This document shows, piece by piece, positions 1-6,061 of a stretch of 25,347 bases of DNA. This DNA is from RYN-417 sp043745485 (GTDB lineage Bacteria > Patescibacteriota > Saccharimonadia > Saccharimonadales > JACDBH01). The notes beneath the pieces were generated by a model that did not search any database, was not told the origin of the DNA, and worked only from the letters and a program-made list of their open reading frames with translations. The stretch covers positions 1 through 25,347 of the forward strand of contig JAYTSU010000018.1 of the NCBI GenBank assembly GCA_043745485.1, written 5' to 3'. Both the position numbers and the translations under genes were made by a program. Numbering within the stretch: the first letter of the stretch is position 1; every line of letters starts with the position of its first letter.

Positions 1-2
1 AT

Positions 3-61
3 GGTAGGCTCCTTTCTGTTAGATGTAATGGTCTTAACAGTTTAGGACGCCTACCTTTTTT
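3..61 (+). terminator. Long-stem intrinsic terminator at window start
   Basis: GGTAGGC (3-9) pairs with GCCTACC (49-55), and the stem continues inward through CCT/AGG and CTGTTA (16-21)/TAACAG (35-40), closing a 13-nt loop. A T tract follows at 56-61. The orientation of the T tract points to the end of a plus-strand transcript that begins before the window. The stem is unusually long and interrupted, so it could also be the 3' end of a structured RNA. Confidence 0.7.
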
Positions 62-104
62 AGTGCAACTTACGTTGCAAAGGTGGTGAATGAGTACGGA
101 ATAC

Positions 105-133
105 TTGCACTTTTGTAAATCTTATGCTATTAT
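105..133 (+). promoter_or_regulatory. Sigma-70-type promoter for the 177-aa gene
   Basis: TTGCAC (105-110), a 17-nt spacer and TATTAT (128-133), with an extended -10 TGC at 125-127. The start codon of the next gene is 24 nt downstream of the -10, leaving room for the AAAGG at 143-147 to act as a weak ribosome binding site. Confidence 0.6.
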
Positions 134-157
134 GAATGTTATAAAGGCAACACAAAT

Positions 158-691
158 ATGACAGATAACAAAAACCAAGACCCGTTCGGCGACCGAAAAG
201 GTCATATAGAAATGCAGCAGGATCTACTTAAAAGCCTGCAATATGAAATAAGTGAACGGCTTTTCGTATCTGGAGCGGCTTCACGAATTGTAGAGGCGGT
301 GCCACCTTTAATCGGTGCTAAAACAGATACAGAAGGTGTTGAGCAGCTCGATAAGATATTCGTACCAGCTTTAAATAATAAAAGAGTTGATGACAGGGTA
401 GAAAAAGTACTGAGCTTAGCGGTAATAACTGAAAGCCCGAATAATGGCCGCAGTTTTGGTTATACAAAATTAGGTGAAATTGACGAGCAGGGGTTTATGC
501 ATGTCTCTCCTGGAATTCCTGAAGATGACGCGTGGATTGTTTTTAACGAAGCGCAAGAGCTTGAAAAATTAAAAACCGGTGATGAGGCTACGCCACCAAT
601 GTTACCCGAGCTTAGTGGCTCATTGTTGTTGATAAATAACCCCTATACGGCTATACGCCGTGCTGACAATCAACGGCCAGCATTAGGCTAG
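158..691 (+). CDS. Hypothetical protein, 177 aa, soluble
   Basis: I do not recognise this family. The product is an acidic, soluble 177-aa protein with no signal peptide, membrane helix or obvious catalytic motif. It contains a run suggestive of a mixed alpha/beta fold (VEKVLSLAVITESPN near 82-96, then GFMHVSPGIPEDDAWIVFNEA around 112-132). The ATG at 158 is chosen because a good promoter (105-133) and a modest AAAGG lie just upstream and no earlier start is compatible with that promoter. Its stop (689-691) lies inside the last codons of the convergent XRE-HAD gene, a 9-bp tail-to-tail overlap. It appears to be a single-gene transcription unit. The gene call is confident; the function is unknown. 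Confidence 0.75.
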   Translation: MTDNKNQDPFGDRKGHIEMQQDLLKSLQYEISERLFVSGAASRIVEAVPPLIGAKTDTEGVEQLDKIFVPALNNKRVDDRVEKVLSLAVITESPNNGRSFGYTKLGEIDEQGFMHVSPGIPEDDAWIVFNEAQELEKLKTGDEATPPMLPELSGSLLLINNPYTAIRRADNQRPALG

Positions 692-1525
692 TTCTAATGC
701 TGCTTTGACGCGTTCGGCCGACTCTTCTGGCCGGAAATCATCAAACCACATCACATGCCAACCCAATTTTTCGGCTGCCATAAGATTAGTACGGCTGTCA
801 TCAACAAGGAGAATTTCCTCTGTTGGTACATCGGCACGGTTGCTGGCTATTTCGTAAATTTGGCGCTCCGGCTTAATGGCGCCCACGACCGAAGAATCAA
901 TAATAACGTCATATGAAAGGGAAGGGAGTAGCCCTTTAGCCATCATCTCATCAATAAAACCGGGCATAATATTGCTAAGTAGCCCAACGCGGTAGTGTTT
1001 AGCTGTCCAATTAACTACTTCATGCATCTCACGGATAGGGTCGATAGCAGCCATATAGTACTTCTGCCAGTCCAGTGCCGGTACGCCTAGTTGTTCTGCA
1101 AATAAACTATTGAATTCAGCAAGGGTTATTTCCCCTCGACAAATTGCATCGTTATAGTGCCAAAAAGCACTTTCGATAGCGTCTGCGGGAGCGCGGGTGT
1201 CTTTGGCAATTTCTGTAAATGCCCGGTGAAAAAACCGCACTAAACAGCCGTTGATATCAAAAAAAACAAAACTGACCCCCGTTTTACTGCGACTTTTTAT
1301 GCCCAGTGTCTGCCCATGGCTATTGCCCATCATGTTGTCTAAAGAAAGTCCGAGTACTTCGGTGAGCCGTTGCACCGTAAAGACTGATGGAGACTTAATA
1401 GCTCCACGTTCAATCTTTGCCAGCGTCGAATAAGAGATATCTGCCTTCTGGCATAACTCCTGTTGTGTCAAACCTGCAGCTTGCCGCGCGGCTTGCAGAT
1501 GCCTACCCAAACTCTGCTCATCCAT
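683..1525 (-). CDS. XRE-family HTH / HAD-hydrolase fusion protein
   Basis: This 280-aa protein joins two domains. Residues 5-65 are a Cro/C1-type (XRE) helix-turn-helix (AARQAAGLTQQEL, then the recognition region DISYSTLAKIERG). Residues 85-275 are a haloacid-dehalogenase-type hydrolase with motif I FFDINGCLV (D90), motif II LLSN (S184), motif III Lys218 in GAIKPE, and motif IV VDDS (D242/D243). In motif I the usual second Asp is Asn92; HAD subgroups related to YihX also vary here, so phosphatase activity may be altered. The fusion suggests a transcription regulator that senses or processes a phosphorylated metabolite, which is inferred. The ATG at 1525 is 5 nt from a TATAGT -10 (1531-1536, minus strand), so the mRNA is probably leaderless. 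The gene overlaps its convergent neighbour by 9 bp. Confidence 0.88.
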   Translation of the reverse strand: MDEQSLGRHLQAARQAAGLTQQELCQKADISYSTLAKIERGAIKSPSVFTVQRLTEVLGLSLDNMMGNSHGQTLGIKSRSKTGVSFVFFDINGCLVRFFHRAFTEIAKDTRAPADAIESAFWHYNDAICRGEITLAEFNSLFAEQLGVPALDWQKYYMAAIDPIREMHEVVNWTAKHYRVGLLSNIMPGFIDEMMAKGLLPSLSYDVIIDSSVVGAIKPERQIYEIASNRADVPTEEILLVDDSRTNLMAAEKLGWHVMWFDDFRPEESAERVKAALELA

Positions 1526-1530
1526 ATAGG

Positions 1531-1536
1531 ACTATA
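1531..1536 (-). promoter_or_regulatory. -10 element for the XRE-HAD gene (leaderless)
   Basis: TATAGT on the minus strand, separated by only 5 nt from the ATG at 1525, so transcription would begin at or very near the start codon. No convincing -35 is seen. Confidence 0.45.
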
Positions 1537-1581
1537 GTACCAGTTGGCATGTATAAAAGCGATAAAAATAGTACTAAATGG

Positions 1582-1755
1582 CTACTTAGGTATAAAACTA
1601 AGCGCAAAGAGAGCAAGCAAGAATATACAAATTGCCGAGATGGCGCTGGCTGTCAGGGCGCTTTTGGTATTGTTACCCGTGCTGCGCATTAGCTTGCTAT
1701 AGATCCAGACGCTCGCGCTGACAGAGACTAAGAAGGCAATGATACTGTTTCCCAT
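1582..1755 (-). CDS. Small two-helix membrane protein, 57 aa
   Basis: A minus-strand reading frame begins ATG GGA AAC AGT at 1755 and stops at TAG (1582-1584), giving 57 residues. Residues 4-20 (SIIAFLVSVSASVWIYS) form one hydrophobic helix and residues 34-55 (about LTASAISAICIFLLALF) a second, joined by a polar loop KLMRSTGNNTKS. The hydrophobic pattern, the basic loop and an upstream -10 (TATACT at 1765-1770) support a real gene filling an otherwise empty 295-bp gap. Similar tiny two-helix proteins are common in reduced genomes, but I cannot assign a function. It is divergently transcribed from the 405-aa membrane protein. Confidence 0.6.
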   Translation of the reverse strand: MGNSIIAFLVSVSASVWIYSKLMRSTGNNTKSALTASAISAICIFLLALFALSFIPK

Positions 1756-1764
1756 AATGCTTAT

Positions 1765-1770
1765 AGTATA
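1765..1770 (-). promoter_or_regulatory. -10 element for the 57-aa membrane protein
   Basis: TATACT on the minus strand, 9 nt before the ATG at 1755, giving an essentially leaderless message. No clear -35 is present. Confidence 0.4.
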
Positions 1771-1807
1771 TCACTCTTGAACTCTTTCGAGCACGTGTAA
1801 GATATCG

Positions 1808-1813
1808 TACAAT
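1808..1813 (+). promoter_or_regulatory. -10 element for the 405-aa membrane protein
   Basis: TACAAT at 1808-1813, 7 nt before the ATG at 1821, so the transcript is probably leaderless. A weak -35 (TTTCGA, 1785-1790) stands 17 nt upstream. Confidence 0.45.
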
Positions 1814-1820
1814 AAAGCTT

Positions 1821-3038
1821 ATGAATGTTATAAGAAAACTAGGCGTTACCCTATGCGCCGGACTTTTGGGTAGTGTTTTACTGTTACTGGCGTGGACAAA
1901 CATAGGGATCGCGACTATTCATAACAGACAAGTTGTTAAAAGCTGGTTTGATAAGAGTGACTTTTATAACAAGGTTGGCCCGATTGCCGTTGACACTATA
2001 AAACAGAACAATGCACGAAGTAGTGGGGATGCGAGTTCTGGCGGCTCCGGCATACCAATTTCTGATCCTGCCATACAGGCGCTTGTTACAGATACACTGA
2101 GTGCAGATTTTGTTAAAACAAATGTTGATACAGTGCTTGATAGCACTTATAGCTGGCTTGACGGCACGCAAAAAGACTTATATTTCCGCTTAGATTTAAC
2201 TTCGGCAAAAGAAAAGCTGACAACAGGCCTCAGTAACTACGCAAAAACCCGCGCCGCTGCCTTGCCGCCGTGTGGGGCAGTCAACCGAAACGACCCCGTT
2301 GATCCATTTGCCGCAACGTGTTTGCCAAAAGGGGTGACCGCTGACCAAGTAGCTACTCTCGCAAAACAGCAGTTTCTCGCTCAAGATTTCTTTAAAAATA
2401 CAACTATCAAAGGCGAAGATTTCAAAATTAAAGATAAGTCTGGCGAATCTATTCCGATAACAAGTGACAGCCGCGCCGTTGCGGTGCAAAAAACATACCA
2501 ACTGAGCAGTTCATTACCGATCATATTGACGGTGCTTAGCGTAATACTGATGGCCGGGATAATATTCCTAAGCCGTGACCGCTTGCGGGGTATAAGACGT
2601 GTTGGGGTGATATTTTTAACGACTGGACTAAGCCTGGTGCTCGTTTACTTCTTGGCCAAGTATTTATATGGGTGGGCAAGCACAAAGTTAGCTTCTCAGA
2701 GTACTTCTGTTGCTACACAGACAAAGCTTGGATTCGATTTCTTAGGGGTAGTTCTTGCAGACCTTGAGCGTATCTTACTAACACACGCTGTTGCTTTTAG
2801 CGTATTGGGTCTGGCGGCAATACTACTCGCAAGCATGCTTATACGGCGCAACCGTCAGGAAAATGAGCCACAAGCCCAGGAGCATGAGCCGAACCCTCAA
2901 CCACAGGTTGTTGTGTCCAGCCCATCGCCAGTGCAAACAGATGTACCTATGTTTGACAGGCCAGTTCGAAACCTTGAACGACCACCAGTGCCAGGTGCTC
3001 CACCGCGTCCAAAACAACCACGTAAATTACAATTTTAA
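1821..3038 (+). CDS. Four-helix membrane protein with large extracytoplasmic domain, 405 aa
   Basis: I do not recognise a named family. Residues 9-30 form an N-terminal membrane anchor. Residues 31-230 are a polar, Ser/Gly- and Thr-rich domain, probably outside the membrane, with two cysteines (ALPPCGAV and AATCLPKG) that could form a disulfide. Three further helices lie at about 233-252, 261-283 and 318-340. The C-terminal 60 residues are a cytoplasmic proline/glutamine-rich tail ending PRPKQPRKLQF. The architecture suggests an envelope sensor or scaffold; this is inference. The start at 1821 is supported by the TACAAT box 7 nt upstream and by the immediately following basic-then-hydrophobic N-terminus. 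It ends just before a shared inverted-repeat terminator (3044-3074). Confidence 0.85.
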   Translation: MNVIRKLGVTLCAGLLGSVLLLLAWTNIGIATIHNRQVVKSWFDKSDFYNKVGPIAVDTIKQNNARSSGDASSGGSGIPISDPAIQALVTDTLSADFVKTNVDTVLDSTYSWLDGTQKDLYFRLDLTSAKEKLTTGLSNYAKTRAAALPPCGAVNRNDPVDPFAATCLPKGVTADQVATLAKQQFLAQDFFKNTTIKGEDFKIKDKSGESIPITSDSRAVAVQKTYQLSSSLPIILTVLSVILMAGIIFLSRDRLRGIRRVGVIFLTTGLSLVLVYFLAKYLYGWASTKLASQSTSVATQTKLGFDFLGVVLADLERILLTHAVAFSVLGLAAILLASMLIRRNRQENEPQAQEHEPNPQPQVVVSSPSPVQTDVPMFDRPVRNLERPPVPGAPPRPKQPRKLQF

Positions 3039-3043
3039 CTAAT

Positions 3044-3074
3044 TAAAGACGTAACCAAACTAGATACGTCTTTA
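3044..3074. terminator. Bidirectional inverted-repeat terminator
   Basis: Perfect 10-bp inverted repeat TAAAGACGTA (3044-3053) / TACGTCTTTA (3065-3074) with an 11-nt loop, placed between the convergent 405-aa gene and tRNA-Ser(CGA). T tracts are short on both sides, so termination may be inefficient. Confidence 0.55.
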
Positions 3075-3078
3075 GTAA

Positions 3079-3171
3079 TGGCGGAAGGGGAGAGATTCGA
3101 ACTCTCGATGCCTCTTGCAAGACATACCTGTTTTCGAGACAAGCGCACTAGACCAACTATGCGACCCTTCC
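3079..3171 (-). tRNA. tRNA-Ser(CGA)
   Basis: A 93-nt cloverleaf on the minus strand. The acceptor GGAAGGG pairs with CCCTTCC, the discriminator is G, and CCA is encoded (3079-3081). The anticodon stem CTTGT/ACAGG encloses the loop CTCGAAA, so the anticodon is CGA (3134-3136) and reads UCG. A long variable arm, typical of serine tRNAs, is present before the GTTCGAA T-loop. It begins with the same 16 bases as tRNA-Ser(TGA) at 6062, suggesting duplication. An extended -10 (TGCTATAAT, 3185-3193) stands just upstream. Confidence 0.95.
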
Positions 3172-3184
3172 ATCTAACAGGGGT

Positions 3185-3193
3185 ATTATAGCA
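3185..3193 (-). promoter_or_regulatory. Extended -10 promoter for tRNA-Ser(CGA)
   Basis: TGCTATAAT on the minus strand, 13 nt before the mature tRNA 5' end. No good -35 is found, consistent with an extended -10 promoter. Confidence 0.55.
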
Positions 3194-3196
3194 GTT

Positions 3197-4183
3197 TTAA
3201 GCAGCTTTTAAGCCAACCGCTTGCTCGTACGCATCGATACTCTTTTGAATAGCCTTCGTCATCGGCATTGAACCTGCTTGGCCGGGGAGACGGGCAATTT
3301 TTGCATCAACAGAGTCGCCGATGCTTTGTTCCTGTTTTAACTGTCTCTTATCGTCCTTAACAGGGGACATAAGTACTGATGCTACAAAGCCAAAAGCTAC
3401 AGGGGAACTCTCACCAACTCCTACTGGCATCAAAAAACGATTAAATATGGTTCTCGTAAGCTTTTGGATACGCGTTGCATGATTATTGGTATGTTCAGGC
3501 CGCCACAATAGCTCAGTTCCTTCATATTCTTTTGGCTTTTCTAAGCCTGCCATCCGCAGAAATGCCTGCCTGGCATAGACAATGTGATGTACGCTTTCTT
3601 GGCCTGCTATAGTAGGCATCGTCCGCCGCACCACAGGGTGGTTAGTACGTCTTTCGAGTCTTTTGTAGCCTTCCTTAGTAAGAGCCTCCTGAGACATCCC
3701 CCACGCCATTTCGACTGCTGTTAAGTCATGCGAGCCTTCTTCGCCAAGACGGGTGAGCCCGTGGTTCATAACCATACCCGTTACAGCATCTTTTAGCTTA
3801 CCCGTTCTTGATTTTGGGGTAGGTGCTAAATCTACAAGCGGTATACCCATTGAGAGGTTTTCGTCTACAGGTGCATTATCGAGGATAATTCCCCAGAAAT
3901 CTTCATGAGCTTTTTCTTCTGGCAGCCATTTATTAAACTGGAAATATTTGAGGATGGGGTCATCTTGGAAGTCTGGGTTGGCGCTGAGATTTTCTAAATA
4001 AAGCGGGGTATTGCCTTCGGTATTGCGGAAATATTCAAATACAAGCTGCTCTTCGGGCGATATTGGACTCTGGGCGACTTCACGCGCATTAATCTGCGTC
4101 AAATCAAGCACAGGGCCTCTCGCCATTGCATTCATAAAGCCAGCTTGGCTATATGGTCCTTCACTTGGGTAAATATTTTTCAC
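3197..4183 (-). CDS. Diiron ferritin-like protein, acyl-ACP desaturase-like
   Basis: The 328-aa product has paired iron-ligand motifs typical of four-helix-bundle diiron enzymes: E90-K-A-H93 in FNKWLPEEKAHEDFWG and E196-S-V-H199 in AGQESVHHIVYARQA. Candidate single carboxylates lie about 40 residues before each (E50 and E158). This order and spacing (E, ExxH, E, ExxH) matches plant/mycobacterial acyl-ACP desaturases, which introduce a double bond into acyl chains on acyl carrier protein using O2. Another oxygenase of the ferritin-like superfamily is the alternative. The start is GTG at 4183, 7 nt after TATAAT (4191-4196, minus), so it is probably leaderless. The C-terminal 60 residues are polar and outside the bundle. 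The fold is fairly sure; the substrate is inferred. Confidence 0.65.
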   Translation of the reverse strand: MKNIYPSEGPYSQAGFMNAMARGPVLDLTQINAREVAQSPISPEEQLVFEYFRNTEGNTPLYLENLSANPDFQDDPILKYFQFNKWLPEEKAHEDFWGIILDNAPVDENLSMGIPLVDLAPTPKSRTGKLKDAVTGMVMNHGLTRLGEEGSHDLTAVEMAWGMSQEALTKEGYKRLERRTNHPVVRRTMPTIAGQESVHHIVYARQAFLRMAGLEKPKEYEGTELLWRPEHTNNHATRIQKLTRTIFNRFLMPVGVGESSPVAFGFVASVLMSPVKDDKRQLKQEQSIGDSVDAKIARLPGQAGSMPMTKAIQKSIDAYEQAVGLKAA

Positions 4184-4190
4184 AGATCAA

Positions 4191-4196
4191 ATTATA
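4191..4196 (-). promoter_or_regulatory. -10 element for the desaturase-like gene (leaderless)
   Basis: Consensus TATAAT on the minus strand, 7 nt from the GTG start codon at 4183, implying a leaderless mRNA. The -35 position holds only TTATAA. Confidence 0.5.
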
Positions 4197-4238
4197 CTAT
4201 ATGTATAATTACTTTATAAGGCGAAGTATTATTGCCGA

Positions 4239-4433
4239 CTACTTTTTCTTGAAGAATGCCTTTGCCGTATCAGCAAAACTTGTGACCGTACCGACCTTTT
4301 CTTCGATCATTGTGTGAATATGGTTTATCTTAGCTTTAATGACCAGCACAGCGGTAACCAAGGCGATGAGTAGCAGGATTATTGAACTCATGAATATAAT
4401 GCCAATAATATAGAATGCATGTTCTAGGCCCAT
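4239..4433 (-). CDS. Small single-pass membrane protein, 64 aa
   Basis: Residues 7-33 form one long hydrophobic helix (core IIGIIFMSSIILLLIALV). It is followed by an amphipathic segment and a lysine-rich end (TAKAFFKKK) that should sit in the cytoplasm. A strong ribosome binding site, AAGGAG (4439-4444 on the minus strand), stands 5 nt from the ATG, which fixes the start and contrasts with the leaderless neighbours. Small proteins of this layout recur in Patescibacteria genomes. The C-terminal part recalls short membrane-anchored helical proteins such as YtxH-like ones, but I would not assign a family. It is transcribed toward the desaturase-like gene, but that gene has its own -10. Confidence 0.75.
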   Translation of the reverse strand: MGLEHAFYIIGIIFMSSIILLLIALVTAVLVIKAKINHIHTMIEEKVGTVTSFADTAKAFFKKK

Positions 4434-4536
4434 AAAAACTCCTTGTTATACATGTATCATACCGCCCCCGACCGCGTATGGTGTAGCAAATCATGCGGAA
4501 AGGGAAGCCTGGCCTCTGTTCAAACGTGGTATTTTC

Positions 4537-4545
4537 TGCTATAGT
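4537..4545 (+). promoter_or_regulatory. Extended -10 promoter for tRNA-Arg
   Basis: TGCTATAGT at 4537-4545, 14 nt before the tRNA. The -35 is poor (TTCAAA with a short spacer). Confidence 0.5.
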
Positions 4546-4559
4546 CTATCTGTTGATGG

Positions 4560-4636
4560 GTACCCGTAGCTCAGCTGGATAGAGCGCCAGTTTGCGGTAC
4601 TGGAGGTCGTAGGTTCAAATCCTGTCGGGTACACCA
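4560..4636 (+). tRNA. tRNA-Arg(GCG)
   Basis: A 77-nt tRNA with encoded CCA (4634-4636). The acceptor GTACCCG pairs with CGGGTAC and the discriminator is A. The D-arm GCTCAGCTGGATAGAGC is as in bacterial arginine tRNAs. The anticodon stem CCAGT/ACTGG surrounds loop TTGCGGT, so the anticodon is GCG (4594-4596), reading CGC and, by G-U wobble, CGU. Most bacteria instead use an A34 (inosine) tRNA-Arg(ACG) here. A terminator follows 4 nt later. Confidence 0.93.
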
Positions 4637-4640
4637 ATTC

Positions 4641-4668
4641 AAAAACCTCTCCGAAAGGAGAGGTTTTT
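4641..4668 (+). terminator. Intrinsic terminator after tRNA-Arg
   Basis: Perfect 12-bp stem AAAAACCTCTCC / GGAGAGGTTTTT closed by a GAAA tetraloop, with the five T residues at the end. The symmetrical A and T tracts make it usable in both directions. Confidence 0.92.
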
Positions 4669-4676
4669 GCTATCAT
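4668..4676 (+). promoter_or_regulatory. Extended -10 overlapping the terminator, for the SemiSWEET gene
   Basis: TGCTATCAT begins in the last T of the terminator. It is 7 nt from the second in-frame ATG (4684) but only 1 nt from the first (4678). This favours a leaderless message starting at 4684. Confidence 0.4.
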
Positions 4677-4683
4677 TATGGTA

Positions 4684-4980
4684 ATGTCTTTTCATTTACA
4701 AAAATATCTCAGAAAAAAGCGACAGATTACTGCAGTTGATCGCATGATGGCAGTGGCAGCCATTATTCACCCACTGACTGCTTTACCCCAGGTTTATAAG
4801 ATATATTCGACTCATAATGTTACTGGCATCTCACTTTGGACTTGGCTAGGCTTTATGGTTCTAGGGACAATCTTTCTACTTTATGGCATCGTACATAAAA
4901 TCAAGCCATTTATCATGACACAGCTCCTCTGGTTCGTTATAGATTTTATGATTGTAATCGGGGTTATTATTTATAATTAA
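4684..4980 (+). CDS. SemiSWEET-type PQ-loop membrane protein
   Basis: A 98-aa (100 aa from the first ATG at 4678) three-helix membrane protein with a PQ-loop motif: HPLTALPQVYKIY in the first helix, followed by STHNVTGISLWTW at the start of the second. This matches bacterial SemiSWEETs (MtN3/saliva half-transporters), which dimerise to pass sugars or related small solutes across the cytoplasmic membrane. Helices lie at roughly 22-43, 51-72 and 77-98 counted from 4678. The length is normal for the family. The start is uncertain between 4678 and 4684. The later one fits the extended -10 at 4668-4676 and no ribosome binding site is visible. The substrate cannot be told from sequence. Confidence 0.82.
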   Translation: MSFHLQKYLRKKRQITAVDRMMAVAAIIHPLTALPQVYKIYSTHNVTGISLWTWLGFMVLGTIFLLYGIVHKIKPFIMTQLLWFVIDFMIVIGVIIYN

Positions 4981-5037
4981 CCATGCATATCAAAACGAAT
5001 GCATGTAATTTATAGAAGAACAGCGTAACGAGGAAGT

Positions 5038-5670
5038 TTAGAAGCGTACTTTATGGCTGAAGCTTTCAATCATATCACGCTTATGTTCTTCATACGGCAA
5101 ATAGTCGGCGAGTGTGTTGGTAATCTTATCTTCATCGGCGGGCGAATAATGAATGGCGATGGGAGGTATAAATCGCTTGAGCGGCAGCAGCGAAATATGA
5201 TTAAACGCACCTTCATGGACTACTGTAAATGTTTTAAAAGATTGATAGGGGAAAAATCGTAAACCTATATGTATACCAGATCTGTCGAGGCCATATTGGA
5301 GGACCTGCGGTTGGCGCGCCGCAAAGACACCGATGATAATCCCAAGGATAGCAATAACAATGACCGAGATAAGATCACCTGTCAGTAAGTATACGATCAC
5401 GGTAACCGAAACTGTTGCGGCGGCAAGCATCGCAAACCAACTCATGGCCTTTGCATTACCAACATATTCTGAGGCTGTCCATGCGATGATAGTGTCTGGC
5501 GACTGGTTAGTGAGTGGAGCTGATGTGTTATCAGCAGTGTAACTGTCTTGGACTAAGGATTCTGCCTGATTAACAGGTTGAGGAGCGGCAGGCTGCGGGG
5601 GAGCACCGGGAGTAAACACCCATCCAGCTGGCGGCTGTGTATGCTGCTCGTTTTGACCCTTTTCTTGCAT
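5038..5670 (-). CDS. Membrane protein with Pro-rich N-terminus and possible PH-like domain, 210 aa
   Basis: Residues 1-60 are a cytoplasmic Pro/Gln/Ala-rich region. WTASEYVGNAKAMSWF (near 64-79) leads into two closely spaced helices (about 77-97 and 100-118). The C-terminal 90 residues contain beta-rich runs (LDRSGIHIGLRFFPYQSFKTFTV, then ISLLPLKRFIPPIAIHY). The arrangement of two helices followed by a small beta domain resembles bacterial PH-domain membrane proteins. This resemblance is by pattern only. The ATG at 5670 stands 6 nt after TACAAT, which carries an extended TGA, so the message is probably leaderless. It is divergent from the tRNA-Ser unit. Confidence 0.72.
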   Translation of the reverse strand: MQEKGQNEQHTQPPAGWVFTPGAPPQPAAPQPVNQAESLVQDSYTADNTSAPLTNQSPDTIIAWTASEYVGNAKAMSWFAMLAAATVSVTVIVYLLTGDLISVIVIAILGIIIGVFAARQPQVLQYGLDRSGIHIGLRFFPYQSFKTFTVVHEGAFNHISLLPLKRFIPPIAIHYSPADEDKITNTLADYLPYEEHKRDMIESFSHKVRF

Positions 5671-5676
5671 ACGCTT

Positions 5677-5685
5677 ATTGTATCA
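5677..5685 (-). promoter_or_regulatory. Extended -10 for the PH-like membrane protein gene
   Basis: TGATACAAT on the minus strand, with the -10 hexamer 6 nt from the ATG at 5670. This predicts a leaderless transcript. Confidence 0.45.
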
Positions 5686-5719
5686 TTTTTTGCTAGACGG
5701 CATTCTTTTGTAATACCCC

Positions 5720-5748
5720 GTGACAACAGATGGCACTACTGCTATAAT
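5720..5748 (+). promoter_or_regulatory. Strong promoter of the tRNA-Ser unit
   Basis: GTGACA (5720-5725), a 17-nt spacer and consensus TATAAT (5743-5748) with an extended TGC (5740-5742). Transcription should start near 5755, about 150 nt before the first tRNA and with no reading frame between. Confidence 0.75.
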
Positions 5749-5755
5749 TTCAATC

Positions 5756-5908
5756 TGTTAGCGTAGATGTCTTAGCCAAAATACCAAACCAATCCCACTT
5801 GTGGGATGTTTGGGATTTTGAAAGGAGACGGCTTGGTTGGTTGACTAAAGTTGCCGGGCAAATTCATTTTGACGGCAGCTTAGCCAACCAACCATCACAC
5901 GTTGACGC
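5756..5908 (+). ncRNA. Structured leader or small RNA with two long hairpins
   Basis: This 150-nt transcribed stretch between the promoter and tRNA-Ser(GCT) has no plausible gene. Hairpin 1 (5777-5820) pairs CAAAAT with ATTTTG, CCAAAC with GTTTGG and ATCCCAC with GTGGGAT around a 2-nt apex, with one mismatch and a CA bulge. Hairpin 2 (5835-5893) pairs GGTTGGTTGACTAAAGTTGCCG-type sequence with its complement over about 21 bp (one mismatch, one bulge, one G-U), with a 16-nt loop. Neither is followed by a T tract, so they are not ordinary terminators. It may be a tRNA-precursor leader, a separate small RNA, or a repeat-derived element. I recognise no known RNA family. Confidence 0.45.
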
Positions 5909-6001
5909 GGAGGGGTACCCAAGTGGCTCAAGGGGACGGTTTGCTAAATCGTTAGGGGGGAGCAATCTCCCGCGAGAGTTCGAATCTCTCCTCCTCCGCC
6001 A
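5909..6001 (+). tRNA. tRNA-Ser(GCT)
   Basis: A 93-nt serine tRNA with encoded CCA. The acceptor GGAGGGG pairs with CTCCTCC (one G-U), and the discriminator is G. The anticodon stem ACGGT/ATCGT holds loop TTGCTAA, giving anticodon GCT (5943-5945), which reads AGC/AGU. A long variable arm (GGGGGGAGCAATCTCCC region) is present. First tRNA of a two-tRNA transcript from the promoter at 5720-5748. Confidence 0.95.
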
Positions 6002-6061
6002 TCCTTTGTTGCTAATTCTTTTAAGGAGTTGGTTGCAGAGGGTGGCACTATAAACAGATAC

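Noticed and set aside
1417..1692. 91-aa plus-strand frame across the XRE-HAD start
   Set aside because: It is antisense to the HTH coding region and to the 57-aa gene, with no initiation signals or family match.
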